Source: Datnioides undecimradiatus (taxonomy: Eukaryota > Chordata > Actinopteri > Lobotiformes > Datnioididae). From it: a stretch of DNA of 64,000 nucleotides. The position numbers and the translations under genes are program-made. The notes under the pieces are model-generated. The model did no database searches and had not been told where the DNA came from. It was given only the letters and a program-made list of their open reading frames with translations. Below, in pieces: positions 26,640 through 40,100 of the stretch. The stretch covers positions 18,293,806 through 18,357,805 of the forward strand of contig WARS01000013.1 of NCBI GenBank assembly GCA_008933995.1, read 5' to 3'. Each line of letters opens with the position of its first letter. The first letter of the stretch is position 1.

Positions 26640-28884
26640 CATTATGATGTGTTTGTTATTTATTAATTGTGTTACAGCTATTCCTTTTGTAATGATTGTG
26701 TACTGAAGTCTCTGTTCCAGTGAGCCTCACTGGATCTTGCAGTACTGATTAGACCAAAGTCCGTCTAGCATCATTCCTTGCAACAACTAGGCTACAACCT
26801 GTAAGCCGAGAGCCATTTGGACACTTTTCTGTGCCTTTGCTAACTGTGCTAACAATTCAAACACTGTAAAAAGGTAATCAGGACTAGTGGAGAGGCGTGC
26901 TAGCACAAATTGGATCACATTCTAATTTTATATCACTTGGATATAAATCACGATTACATGTTAATTACAGATGTAAATAGGGTCATACAATGAGGTAGAT
27001 TTTTATGCAAATGTATCTAACTTTAATTAACATTGTGTAGACAGGTTCTTCATATGACAGGTATCCAATCATCTCACTTATTAAAGCTCACACAGCCCCA
27101 GTCAATGTGTCTTGTCTGAGTAAATGTTATCACTTTAGGGACAAGCAGCAAATGTTTCACTTTTGCCTCTGAATTATGAATGGAGGAATGTGCCATTGAT
27201 TTTATCTACATGTGAGGGATCCAAGTGTTAATTAATTAAAAAGCCCTGTCTCTTTACTCTGCTCTTCAATTACGAGTGAATTAAACAATGCCCATTGTGA
27301 ATTATGGCTAATCAGAGGAATAGATTTCACCAATTAAAGTGCCCTCCAGTCTGGAGGTGAGGCTAAAAATATGTAGCAGACTTGCTCATAAATCCAAGTA
27401 TTGATTTGAACGCGGAGGCCGGGTGATTCAATAAATATACCACTGCTCTCTCTGTGCATTGCAATGTCAGTTCCTATACACAAAAAGAGACAATGATTGG
27501 AGACCATTAAGCTGACTGCTGATGGCAGCAGGGGCTTAGAATATTGTTTATCATGTCAAAGGAGCCGTTGTGACTTTTAGTGGGAAAAATTTTAATGAGA
27601 GACCTTCAACAGCATGTAAACATTTTGTGTTCAACAATAGAGCACATTATCAAGCTGCTGTATAGACTGTGGGCGAGTATGATAAAGAATAAGTTTTTTC
27701 CTACTCTGAATGTTATATAAGAAGTCAGACAACAACCTCTATGACCATGTAGGTAACTTATTAATTGAATTTCGTGTTTAATGATGACATCCCGAAGCCT
27801 GCAGAGACTGTTAACTGTGATTAGCAGTTTTAGAGTGCAATATGTGACTTGAAATGCAGTTCCTCATTAAGTATTCTGTTTAAATAACACCCATACTTTA
27901 GTATTTTCGGCACTTATCAGTTTTACTAAGTGCTGCAAAATTTGAATAGCAATGCGGGCATCAAATAAAAATGCATGCTGATAAAATGAACATAATAAAG
28001 GTAATCAAAGTAAAATATGGACCGCAAAAATAGTAAATATAAACCTGAAAAAGCACAGTCTCGCCTGTGTTTTTTAAGATAAGGGTTTTACCAAGCAATG
28101 CATAAGCACAAAACAAAGAATAGCTATTTTTCCAACAAAAGTATGTATAAATGTATCTATGAAAGAAGAAAGCAATAAGAATATATACCACAGAGCTTTG
28201 TTAAGTGAAAATGAAATGAATAGTTTGTGATGAATCCCATGGTAAAACATAATTTTTTAGGTTGCCGGGGTGCACACAGAGATTTAGAACAATGCAATTA
28301 AAGTTATGTTTATATGCCTAACTGAAATTAATTACTGTGTGTGCTCAGTGCTATAATTTTTTATTGACATTACAGGTGTTTTTATTTATTTTCCTGTGCT
28401 CAAGTTATTTTCATTTTCTCCCTTAATTTGAAGCATTATTTAAAGGCTGTTCCAAAGGGAACACTGTTAACTAAGCCATTGATTATCTGTGTGAGGTGTG
28501 ACAATGATGAGATATCACATAGGTACTTCTTTTCATTTAATGTTAATACAGGTACTATAAATGTCTTGAAGATGTGTCTTGAAGACAGAGGCAAGACACA
28601 GAAACAGGTGATTAAGGCTAATCTCCATCCATTTAGGGCCAATTAGAAATCAAATATAGCAGCTACACAGAAATATGCATTAATGGTGATTACTACGACG
28701 TTCAGTCTAGTCAAAATGCATTGTAAACCACTGAGGAGATATACGTTGTAGACCACTGAAGAAATATCATGTTTGTTTTCAGTTTAAACACAAAGATTGA
28801 AATGATTTTAACCTGTGTTTGTGATGAGAAAGACGTGTCTAAACACGATGCACTTTCAGTGCATGTTATCTAATGTAAGGATAG
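26640..28884. other. Gene-free AT-rich stretch, candidate conserved non-coding DNA
   Basis: No exon or repeat family recognised. The part from about 27050 to 27760 is non-repetitive, with many homeodomain-type words (TAATTAATTAA, CAATTACGAG, CCAATTAAAG) and SOX-like words (AACAATAG, ACAATGATTGG). This texture is typical of vertebrate conserved non-coding elements near developmental or neural genes. Only cross-species alignment could show conservation. Confidence 0.35.
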
Positions 28885-29345
28885 TATATATTTGGAAAAG
28901 AACTGAACCCACAATGGACCCATGGAGGATATCACAGCAGTGACCTGAGCTCTCCAATGGCATCAGATAAAGTTCTGTTGAGCAGATAGAGAGAAAGCAG
29001 CCTAAAGCAGTGGCAGAGATGCCAACCCGGAGAGTAGGAGTGAATGATCGTCTGTGTCAAAACCTGCTCTGAGATCTAGGAGAACTAAAACAGGATTTTC
29101 CACCTTAGTTACTAAAAGCAAGCCATTCATCACCTTGAGAGGAGCTGTCTCGCTGCTATGAGGTGCACGAAAGGCAGATTGAAATTTCTTCGGAGACTAT
29201 TACAGCTCAAAAGAGTAATTAATTAGTTTGGCACTTTTTCTTCAAGAACCGTGGGCAGGAACGGCAATATAGAGATTAGTCAGCAGTAGGAAATAAGGGT
29301 CAAGATTTCTAAGGCAGAGATACAGACCAGTGATAGCATTGTTTC
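28885..29345 (-). pseudogene. LINE reverse-transcriptase fragment (L2/Rex-like)
   Basis: On the minus strand the reading FQSAFRAPHSSETAPLKVMN, then PVLVLLDLRAGFDTDDHSLL corresponds to the non-LTR reverse-transcriptase consensus FQSGFR.HHSTETALLK and LVLLDLSAAFDTVDH. The latter is RT motif A with its first catalytic aspartate retained. A frameshift follows, after which GISATALGCF matches GISGTALDWF. Frames upstream are broken. This is a dead fragment of a fish non-LTR retrotransposon; the exact clade cannot be fixed without alignment. Confidence 0.8.
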
Positions 29346-29556
29346 AGGCTGAGGATGGATGTATTAGTGCTAGTTCTGAAGTACTACTAAGTAACTTATG
29401 AAACAAGACATGCCAGTGATAAAGCTCCAACAACAAAAACCTAAAAAAAAAACAAAAAAAACAATGACCAAAACAAACAAACAAACCAAAAAATAGAGTT
29501 ACACAGAAGACAGATGAGGGGTGTGATAATAGAATCAGTGCTTTCATCACAGACAC

Positions 29557-29558
<2 letters not shown>

Positions 29559-29587
<29 letters not shown>
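29559..29587. repeat. (AC)n microsatellite
   Basis: About 14 AC units, uninterrupted. Confidence 0.95.
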
Positions 29588-29589
<2 letters not shown>

Positions 29590-30261
29590 GTATTTTTAGC
29601 CACACTAGCAGGGGTGCTATGGGGATGGCAGTGTCGGTCGCTTGCTGTCAGTCTGTTAGTACAACACCAAAGTCCAGGGTGAAATAATCTCGATAATGAT
29701 TGCTATGAACTATAATTATACAACCCCTCAACAAACAGGTTTTCTCTTTCCCAACATTGACTTTCAAGACAGAATAGCTAAACTATTGACTGCATTTCAG
29801 GAAGCCTCAGCTGTACTGTGTGATTTATGCTAACATTGCAAAGTAGCCCTATTTGTGACCCATTTGTTACTTTGCGATTCCTGTTGTCCTCCAGGGGTTT
29901 TGCATCTGTATTTTAGTGGTCTCACAAATGTTTTCTTTCAACCAGGAATGCTAAAATTTTTGCTTGAGGCAAAGCCAACACCTAAATCCAATATTTCCAC
30001 AGATTGTGTTGCTCTGCTCTGCTCTGCTCTTCTTCTCTGCTGTGGTAGCTATTGGCAGGCCAGGACTGTGGCTGGCCGGTGTTGTCTAATTTAAACATAT
30101 AGCCCCAGGCACGGTGACCAAATAACAGAATAATGTTCGCAGTACTGATGTTACAAATGGGGCAACATGCTAATATGCAAGCATTGTTTTACACAAACAT
30201 GCTAATGTTATGTCATGGATATACACATATATACCACATTGTTCACTGGAGTGATGTGCTA

Positions 30262-30265
30262 TGTA

Positions 30266-30317
<52 letters not shown>
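30262..30317. repeat. (TG)n microsatellite with TATA flank
   Basis: TGTATGTATG leads into about 20 TG units and ends in TATATATATA. Confidence 0.95.
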
Positions 30318-32224
30318 GGAAACAAATAATGTACATTCACACAAATACACATATATACATAAACAGTAAGACAGAGAGATTAAAGGATTATATGTGTAAT
30401 GAGATTTAAAGGCAAACAGACAATAGTGTTGCTATGGACGAAGGATGGGCATTAACAGAATTAATCTTGCAACAATCAGTGTTTAAATATGAACTGTAAA
30501 CTGTGTGTAATCAACTGTGTTGTACTGTTTAGCATCACATTAATATTCACTTAGTAAAATTAAAAAAAAATCACTTTGATGATAAAAATACACTTGTATA
30601 ACAGATTTCAATAATGACATAGTCGTATCCTCACAATAAGATGCCACTGATAGTTAACAACAATATTTAATTATGTTGCAGCCCTACGCAGCCCAAGTCT
30701 AATGAAAGTATGAGATGTAGGAAATGATGTAAACAAAATGATAAACGATTAAACAGACAATTTTATTTTACCCCAGTGAAAATAATGCTGATGTACAGAC
30801 AAATTGTAGTAGATTATACAGAGGTATAAATGGAATGAAACTTGAAACTTGAAACTTGAAATTTGATCTGCGCGACCTTCCAAACCTCGTCAAATTAAAC
30901 GTCTGGAGACATTCAATGAGACACTGCACCAATTTGGCAACAGTACACTGTATTAATTAAGATAATAGATCTGGCAGATACAGATGTAGATGGAGCTTGA
31001 ACGAGTGGCTGCTGCGCCAAGAAAAAAAGCTTAATTCAAAATCAAGCCTAAAAAACTAAACTAATTCAGAGACATGTGGTATTTAAAACGTATAAGATTT
31101 GCTTCCCCTCTCTCCGTACTCTTTTACAGGGTTGTCAGGCTCCATTACAGTGGGAGACAACCTTCCAACCTCACCTCCCAGAGCACTTGTGCACTTGTAC
31201 AGCACACCAGTTTCCAGCCATGCCTTTGCTATCTAATGCATAATTTGGTGCCTAATTTGACAGTATTCACTTCAGCCTGTTTTGCCTGTAGCTTCTCAGT
31301 CAGCAGAACAAGCTCTGCATGTATTGCATGCTATTTATATCTGAGCGTACATCTCTTGTTGATAGGTAATTGTCGAAGCCCTTCTTCTCATCACCATCCG
31401 AGTCTGGGAGCCTCGCGTGGCATTGTAACCTATTTCTTTATACTGAGGAGGGGATTTTTTTGTCCAATAATGATATGGTAAAATAAAATGAGGTCACAAG
31501 AGTGTTTTATTTACTGTATTATATTAACTTTGAATGTGGTAGAGAATGGTGTTTGAGACGGAGATGGAGAAAATTGAAACACATATAATGGGGCATTGCA
31601 TCAAACATTCACCCCTCATACTGGGTTTCTGCATCTCATTTGCGAAGCCAGTCCAATTACTAAATGTGAGCCCTTCACAGAGAACTGTTGCAAAAGTCAC
31701 CCGATTATCCTTTTATAGTCATGAACCAAAATCCTCCCCAATCCTATTTGTTGATAACTCCCACCTGTGCTGGCTTAAGAAATATGAGATGAAACCTGGG
31801 AAAGGGTATCCAGTAAAGTTGCCATTCTCTCCAGTAAACACAATGCCATTATATCTGCCTGTAATGAAATCGACCAGCATGGGCTAACCCGTCTCATCTG
31901 CAGTCATTGCTGGCACTCTGGAGATGGACTCCCTGTACGCATTCACAGTGTTGAGTGTTTTATCAGCAAACAATGATTCAATGCTTTGTGGTCTACCACA
32001 AGCTGTGCTTCTCACACATCAAGTGGAGTGCTATTAGAGAATACTTGGGGTGAAGAAGGGTGGGGGTTGGCGCCTCGGGGACAAAGTCTCTTTGCACTGC
32101 AGGAATTGCGCTGACTGAGCCATTCTGATAGACGGGCCATGTCTGTATCCAGAGCTCAGCGAGGTTCAGGAGCCCTGTGTGACAGCAGCAGTGTTTGCCA
32201 AGGGGATGGAAGAGGCCATGGCAA

Positions 32225-32265
32225 AACACACACACACACACATACACACACACACACACACACAC
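32225..32265. repeat. (CA)n microsatellite
   Basis: About 20 CA units with one T interruption near 32243. Confidence 0.95.
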
Positions 32266-35200
32266 GCTGCTTTAGTCCAGTGGAAAATTCTGATAGCTGG
32301 TCCTGTTTGCCAAAGTTCAGCTCTATCTAAAACAGGAGAGAGATGAGAAGTGAAATGATCAGCAAAGAAAATGTTTCAGACACTTATAGTATAGCTGTAT
32401 ACTACACATATATTAAATATGCATACTATAAATACATCTCTGCTAGCTCCAAACTTGACTTTTAACACTTGCATTTGAGAATAACATATAAATATATAAA
32501 TCAGAGTGCGGCCAAGCCTTTTGAAGTCACACTCAGACACCAGTACAAAACTGTTGGGAACAATCTTTTGTGTCTGCAGCTGCCATTTTATTTAACCTTG
32601 GAAACTCTTTTTTGTGAAAGAGACAATTGACCTGCAGACATGAACCCATTCAGAGCCAGAGTTTAGTTCTATAGACTGACGCCTGGATGAACTGTTTCCT
32701 TTTCCACCCAAACTCTCCCACATAATGTTACAGATTTAAATAATTAAAAGCGAAGAGAGCACATGTCAGACAGCAAGTTTCATTTAGTGTCATCTATGCT
32801 GTCCGTAAGGCTTTAGCAACTAGCAGTTCAAGGAAAAAGCCGTGCTGATCCAGCATGAATATTCTACACTACAAGTCCTGCAGTGGTTTTAACCTTAACA
32901 TATATAGTTGTGCTGCTCAGTTAAGAGCAGGAAGGCATTATTAACACAGTACCTTACAATCCAAGATGCCTGTCAAGAGTGAGTACTTAAGACCACAAAA
33001 AAATCATCAGTCATCTTGAGACTTTGTTGAAACAAATGGTTTCCCAGCATGCAGCTCTAATCGGTTTGATTGCCACATTTAAATGATAAAAACTGCACGA
33101 GACAGTACCTTTTTCAAGTATCTTGGATAGTTTTTAGGTGCATAGATATTCACTGCAAGCTTTGCATCATCTGTGTGTATATTAGTAATGCTGTTTGATC
33201 GTATTTGCCTTCTAGGTGAAAGTGCACTTACAAAACTATAAACTACTCAGAGGGGCAGAAACTGATGTGAGTAAAAGGTTCTTCTCATGGGGTCAACAAC
33301 CATTCTCTTCGTTCTGTCAAAACCTGCCACAATAGTATTCACAGATAGTTTTTAAGCTTCAACTTGCTTCCAGCAATTTTTTTTCTCTCACTTCTTACCA
33401 CTGGGGCTGAGTTTTAGTACCTGTCTCTTAGAAAGTGAGCTCATGTTACGAGACAAAAACCTCTCCTTTTTAGTACTTAACAATTCAAATTACAATGAGA
33501 TGAATTGTACCAAATCACAAAACCGAAAAATAGCACAGCCATAACCTCAACTGATACTTATAATATAATAATGATATTAAAAATCACATTTTCTGTGAGG
33601 TATATTTTTTATATTGAATAATTATATTTATTACTTATATGTATTCAGATGTCAACTGAGTAACTCAATCTGTTGTATGGATTAAAATGAAATTTTACAC
33701 AGGCTACCAGCAGGTCATAGTTTTTACTTCCTCTGTGAAATATTCTCATCACCTGCCGGGTGGATTGGCTCAAACGTCTGTGCAGACATTCACACCTTGC
33801 ATGTTATTATTAGCATAGCACGTGTGCCTGAAGAGTTGATAATTATTTTATTTTAACACACTGTGAGGACATGCTAATAAATAAATAACTCTTTAAAATC
33901 TTTAATTAGGCTTACAGTTGCATGTGTTATAAACCACCAAGTGTTTATACTCTTCCTATTAATGCTGAATGAGGGAGGATCTACTGAAGTTCGACCCTGT
34001 TCCACTGTCAAACGAGAGCAACTCACTAGCCAGATGTGTTATGACTGCAGATCTTTTGCATCTCCCTTGCCCTCTGTTACAGTGTTAATAATTCATTAGA
34101 GTTGCATGTTTGAGGCCGTCGGCGTCTGTGCGACCACCAGTGCACAGACCAGGTGCAGCCCAGGGGCAAGTGAATCCCGTGTCACTGCTTTGAGGTCTGC
34201 AGCTGGAGAATGCTTAAGATACAGTATACCACACCTCTTATCCCTTACACGTGGATACCAAATCAATCAGAGATTCAGGAGCTCACCCCTTTAATCCCAG
34301 GACCCTCTGTGATGTCAGTAAAAATATGAGGCAGCTGACAGATTGACAGCAATTGAATAATTCCCGGTATTTATGAGAGCAGTGAAGGACCTCCAAAGTA
34401 GTAGCAGATAATGAAAGCTGATGCTGATGTTGTGTGAAAAACACTGAGAGGAAGAACTGTGACTGATATTAAAGTAATCTAATTGTGTGGAATCAAATGC
34501 ATATAGGGCTGCATAAAGGGAGGAGGTTTGGCTCAAACTAGTATGGAGCTGTCAATTCAATAATGTGTCCGTCCTGGTACAGAATCTTATTCAATTCAGC
34601 AGAGGTTAAAACCTGATGATATGACTAGACAATTCCTCCACAGAAATCTTATTGTTCCTGACAGCCAGGAAAGACGGCCTCTAAATGACATACAACAAAA
34701 CAATGAAAGGAATAAATTCCTACTGCTTTTCAGCTGAGCGAGTGATATGCACATTCATACTGTGTGAACAGCCAGTTTGAATTGGAGGGAAAAAAACAGG
34801 TATTAGCTTCTCCTTGAACTGTTAAGTTCCAACCTCAACACTCACAAATAGCCTTTACAAAAGAAAAAAAAAAGCATTATTTGAATACATTTTATGATGT
34901 GATGCACTTCATCTCAATTCCAGTCATCTAGAAAGTGTTCACACAATTGCATGCATTAGTGCAACTATATACATTTTGATGCTGGAACATCCCAATCCGA
35001 CGTCTAGGAAAACACTGCATGCCCGGAATGTAAAATCAATCTCAGCCTTCATTAGAGACGAGCAAAGATCTCTATCGACACATACAAATGTACTGAAAGT
35101 GAAATTGATATATTCAACAACACATTCTGTGTGTGTCTCTCTGTGCATGTGTGTGGTGAGTTAACCTTACACAACATGCCAACCGTAAAGACTGCTCGCC

Positions 35201-35606
35201 CAAAGTAACAAGATTAGCTGACAGCACATGTGCAACAGGATAGTCTTTGTTGGAATCCACTCCTCACACACTCCATATTCTGGTCAGATTTACTGTTGCA
35301 AGATGCCAATGGCTTCCCAGTATTGTAATGTAGTATCCATTAGCTCTCATATTATCTTTGAATTAGGAGTAATTTCAAAAGATATAGTGGATTAATTTTA
35401 TAAGAGATAAGAACAACCTCTAGCTCATTGAACTGAACAACTGAGCGATTATTTACCAGCTCATTTCTGTGGAGAAAATGGACCCTATGTGTGATATTCT
35501 TCATATGAAGTTTGCCTGTTTTCTACATTTTCTTACCAATGCCTTCCAGCATACAAATCTGTCATATTATGATGGTTTGCGGTGGCGGGTGGGCTGTGAG
35601 GGCTGG

Positions 35607-35644
35607 GGGTGGGGGGAGTGTGTGTGTGTGGGGGGGCAGTTGGC

Positions 35645-35681
<37 letters not shown>
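35607..35681. repeat. G-rich and (GT)n microsatellite cluster
   Basis: A G-rich tract (GGGGGTGGGGGGAGTG), a short TG run, a seven-G run and then about 17 GT units. The G-runs on the plus strand could form a quadruplex. Confidence 0.9.
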
Positions 35682-35683
<2 letters not shown>

Positions 35684-36389
35684 CATGTGAACTTGGCAGA
35701 GACATGAGATGAGAAAATACACTCACCAATACTATTGTCTCCTAGAGATTGTACATCATGGTTCAGCCTGGGTGGTGTGTTTCTAAGCTCTATGATGCAT
35801 TTACCGTCCAAAGGGAGGATTAGCGAGGAACACGCAACAGGATTTGTCTTTTCTCTGGGATGGCTCAATTTTCATATCTCCTTCAGCAGAGGCTCAACTT
35901 GGGGTTCACAGAATGGTTGGAATCGCAAGATTGCTATATCAGTGGATTCTTATATAATTGGGAATGTGAGATGGATATATTGAATAAATCAGAAGCAGTA
36001 GATTGATTTCTGATGTCTGCTGCAAAAAAATGACCTTGATTGACCTTGATTTATATTTTAAATATGAGCTTACTTCTATGGAAACACCGAGCATAAGTAA
36101 TTTGTAGGTGTCAAAAGTTGCTTTCACACTTTTAAGGTATGAAATCTAAAAGTTTACTATCAAATGAATAAATACACAGTTATGAAGTAATAACCTTGTG
36201 AAATAATTGTGTTAAATGTGAATATAAATGTAATTTCATTTTAGAAATGTTTTTTTAAAGAATGCTGTTTTACAAAAGTTCGCTTCATAATTGCATTCCT
36301 TTTGATGTCGCTTTTCATTTATTATATGTGATATTTCATAATAAATTACATGAAGCTGTCACCAGACGGTGCTCCCTCAGGAATCAGCC

Positions 36390-37110
36390 AATTATAAGGT
36401 GCAATCAAAATGTCCTCTAATTGTTCCCATTACAAGCAAATACCGTATCTGATCTAAATTTGGCCATCATCGCCTTCAAAGTTGTCACCTTGTGCAGTGA
36501 TAAACCGCTCCCAGCGCTCACACCATGCTTGGATTGCTCCATGAAAGTCCCTTTATATAACCTCATAAAGCACCATCTGTAATGTGTGTGGATGTCCCCT
36601 GGACCTCCTCTATTGTTTGGTGACCCTTAAGCTTCAATTTAATTTTGGAGAAGAGGTTGAACCCACTGTCACCATAACCAGCAAGTAGTAGATAGGTGTG
36701 GAGCTCTGGGGCTCTGTGCAATGTTAATGACCGGTACTATTATGGAGAACCAAAATGCCATTGTGTCCAATTTAGGAGCTTGTGCCACATTGCCTTCCCT
36801 CAGATGCCTCAGAATGGGCCAATCAAGCTTTCCTCTGACAGTGAACCCTGGGGGATGCATTCACAGAGCACAACCTGATAAAATGCCAGAGAAACAACCA
36901 GCATGCCCTCCTGACCTGATGCACTGATTTTTCTCTTGGTCATTTTCACTGAGCAGACTGCTGTTTGGTCTCTGGGTCATACCCAATGATAATCAGCATG
37001 GATCATGAATGAAACATGAGTCTTGGGTTTGACACAGATCTTGATGTTTGCTGTTCGTTGGAGTCTGAAGTCCATGGTGGTTGTGCACAAATACCCAAGG
37101 ACAGCTTTGC
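36390..37110 (-). pseudogene. Degraded, internally deleted mariner-like transposase
   Basis: Minus-strand fragments in transposase order, in shifting frames: RLQRTANIKICVK near 37050 (start of the N-terminal DNA-binding region), YDPETKQQSAQ near 36970, PPGFTVRGK then ILRHLRE near 36820-36850 (compare mariner PPGQTVNGK and LRRLRE), KIKLKLKGHQTIEE near 36640, and WERFITAQGDNFEG near 36470-36510, followed by a stop. Stops and frameshifts interrupt it. Most of the segment between the N-terminal helices and the YDPETKQQ block is missing, so it is a dead deletion copy. Terminal inverted repeats were not located. Confidence 0.75.
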
Positions 37111-37159
37111 AGTGAGGCCAGTGCAAATGGTCACAAAGCTGCATGTAACTCTGATCCCG

Positions 37160-40100
37160 CTTTGTGATGACTCTGTATACTGACCTACAGCAGCTATAGC
37201 AAGCAGTTGCTGAGGTGAGGTGTGGCAGTGATGACAGTGAGAAGCAACTGTTTGCTACAGTGGCTGCTGATCTACTTGTTTGAAGTTAACCTTTGATAGA
37301 AGATGATAGGCAGATGGTTCATCCAATCAGCTGCCAAGAATTTCATGAAATTGCCTGCCCTTTTTACAAATGATAGTTCTGTGTAACAGTGTACAAACAA
37401 CCATCTGGCGTGTTGCATTATCCAAAGAAATAGGTTAGGTGCCAATTACATCATAAAAAGTCATTTAGTCTTTATTTAGAACTGAAGGAACCTTTTGGAT
37501 CAGAGCAGAATCGCCTTCAAATACTTAAAATCATGGGATAGTGAATATTTTAGAAGTTGTACTGTAATTTCACTCTTTATTGAGGTAATCACTTGAAAAA
37601 TTGATTGTGTATTGGATCGAACATACATTTGAGTGTTATTAGCCCCGTAGTCAAATATGTTTAAGCCAAAATACTCATCATATTGCGCAAAGAAGACATG
37701 ATGTTACACGTGACGGGATACAAGAAAACGTGCATTATGGTGCCACCTCCGTGTGAATCAAGCTCGTTGGTTCTACCCCCATCACTGCCAACTTTCACCT
37801 GAAACAAGCCCATCTGTGCCATCCTCATCATTGCTCATCACCACCTGTGTTTCTGAGAAGATTTCTACCATCCTTCAACGCATACATTGCCAAAACCTCA
37901 CTGAGAGCCTCACCCTCCCTTACTGAATAAAGCCTTGTATTCGGACACACCTGAACTGATGTATCCAGCCATTTTTGGATAAGTTAAGTTAATAAGTTTT
38001 CACAAAAAAGAGTCACTGATCATCCTTTTCTTGACCTGGAAGCAAAGAGGTTCTGAAGGATGGACAGGTCACGGCCACTGATCCCATCTGCTGCTCTGAT
38101 GACTTATCGAGGCTTGGCATATGGGCCTGACAGTGGTAAAATAAACCATCAGTGATGAATTGTCTTTGTCTTTGTTTTGACATTTCTCATGTAATTTTTG
38201 ATCTTTTTGATGCTTGCATGCTTTAGGGTCCTAAAATTATTAGTTTTTTATGTATCTTTTTTATATTATTGACTGACTACTGTTGTGTAAACACCAAACA
38301 TGTGAAACCAAAAGTCAACATTCCTTATTTTACTTCATATCTGTAAGTTAACTCATGTTATATATTTAACTCGTGCTGAGATACCTATCGTATCCACATA
38401 TTTAACATAACCTAGTTACTTTGACCCAAAAGATAAAACTTTCCCAAACCTAAATAAGTAGTTATGGTGGCTAAACTTACAAACAGTAACTGTTTCACAT
38501 TAACCACATGTTTATTTTTGCTAACATGACAACAAGGGTCACATGGATTTGTCCATTTCCTGCACATCCAAAACTTGTACATTGCTATTGGCGTTAAATG
38601 GCTGAAAAAAAAAGCTTGGCATTTTATTTATACACGAGATCCTGTTGTAAATTGTTACATTACATAATATTACAATGACAATATACTGTTACATATTGTA
38701 TAGTTTATATTACAGTGTATTACAATTGCATTCATGATTTTGCAATGGCATACTAACCTAAACATGTATTATTCGGAGTTGCAAGGAAGTTTCAGAATAA
38801 TCCTATTATCACAGTAACTCAGTCTCACTCCCGAATGCATGCGCAGGATGTGAGAGGCAGCATTGCCAAATTGGCAACTTCTTTGCTAGATTTAGCGACT
38901 AATTCAGACTATCAGTGAAAAGGTGGGAACATATACGAATGTGTTATATTGTAATTCATTCCCATGCATGCTGTTCAGAGTTATCGCAGTCCATAGTTCT
39001 TCTGCCAAAAGTGCCGGGGTCTCTCCGTCTCCTCCTGTGCCGTGTGCAGGCAGTCACTAGGTGTGGCATGTGAGGCTGGCAGGAGGACGCCGCTCGCCGC
39101 AGGAGTGGAGTTCGGTTGTAGCATGTTTCTATGGTTACACTGACACTCTGAATCTCAAGTTTGGAACTTTTCAAAGCACTAGAAAGTGGTGCATTCAAGG
39201 GCCATAGCTCTCATGTCATGCAAATGTTTTGTTTAACGTTTTTCTTTGTTTCTTTTTCAGGGATTTTGTTTGAACTTCTTTCTCCTTTTATAGATTTACC
39301 TTTTTTTTTACTTAAAATGTTTTGGCTTAAAGTGATTCCTTGATGCAGCTAATACAACAAGATTTATGCTACCAACAAGATTTATGCTAATGTATTTATG
39401 ACTTCATCAGTATGTAAATGTCTGTATGACATCATCTGGCAGCTTTTAGCAACTATTAGCTAATGCTAGCTTTTTTCCGTTGGAGAAGAGTAGGAGACAC
39501 TGGTGAGAAAGGAGGGAGAGATGCTGTCATGATGAGTCTTGTCTATCTGGTCTTTTCAAAGTGAATGCAGATTTCACTTTGAGATGCTGTATTTCGCTGC
39601 ATGAGAAAAAGGACACGTTGCTTGAGAGCTCATGAAAAAGAATTGTTTGATAGTAATGGTCAACGCATGAGAGCTGGCAGCCATGGATAATCTTGGATAA
39701 ATAAATAAAAGCTAATATCAAAATAAGAGTGATTAAACATACCTATAAATGAATGAGGTTGGTTTTATTTCAGTATTCATAGGTTCATATATTTTACTTG
39801 CATCATTTACTATTTGAAAATGCTGTTTCTCATTCTGTCAGTGTACATTTTTTTAAACGCACATGATAACGCAATAGAAGCATAAATAATCATTGAGTTC
39901 TATAATATGTAGACAATAAAAGTCAGAAAGAATGTTATAGTTTGAATCTCATGTTATTACAGCACACAGAAAAGAGAATCCATTGAGGAATTATGTATAG
40001 ATGTGAGAGAAATTTAAGATGCAGAGGCAGAAGTCAATGGAGCACCTGGGTTCATTGCCTCCATCATGTTTCAGCCAGTGTTTGAAGTGCGTGCGAGCTG

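Larger units (their letters stand above)
29346..36389. other. Gene-free stretch with several microsatellites
   Basis: No exon supported. CA/TG microsatellites lie at 29559-29587, 30262-30317, 32225-32265 and 35648-35681. At 30838-30866 a short ACTTGAA tandem run follows a sequence resembling a LINE 3' tail. A 135-codon ATG frame at 31074-31481 has no recognisable domain and is treated as chance. Confidence 0.5.

Noticed and set aside
30838-30866. CRISPR-like short direct repeats (ACTTGAA units)
   Set aside because: Contiguous seven-base tandem repeat with no spacers, in a vertebrate genome; probably a LINE tail.
31074-31481. 135-codon ATG frame
   Set aside because: Composition is random with scattered cysteines and histidines; no recognisable domain.
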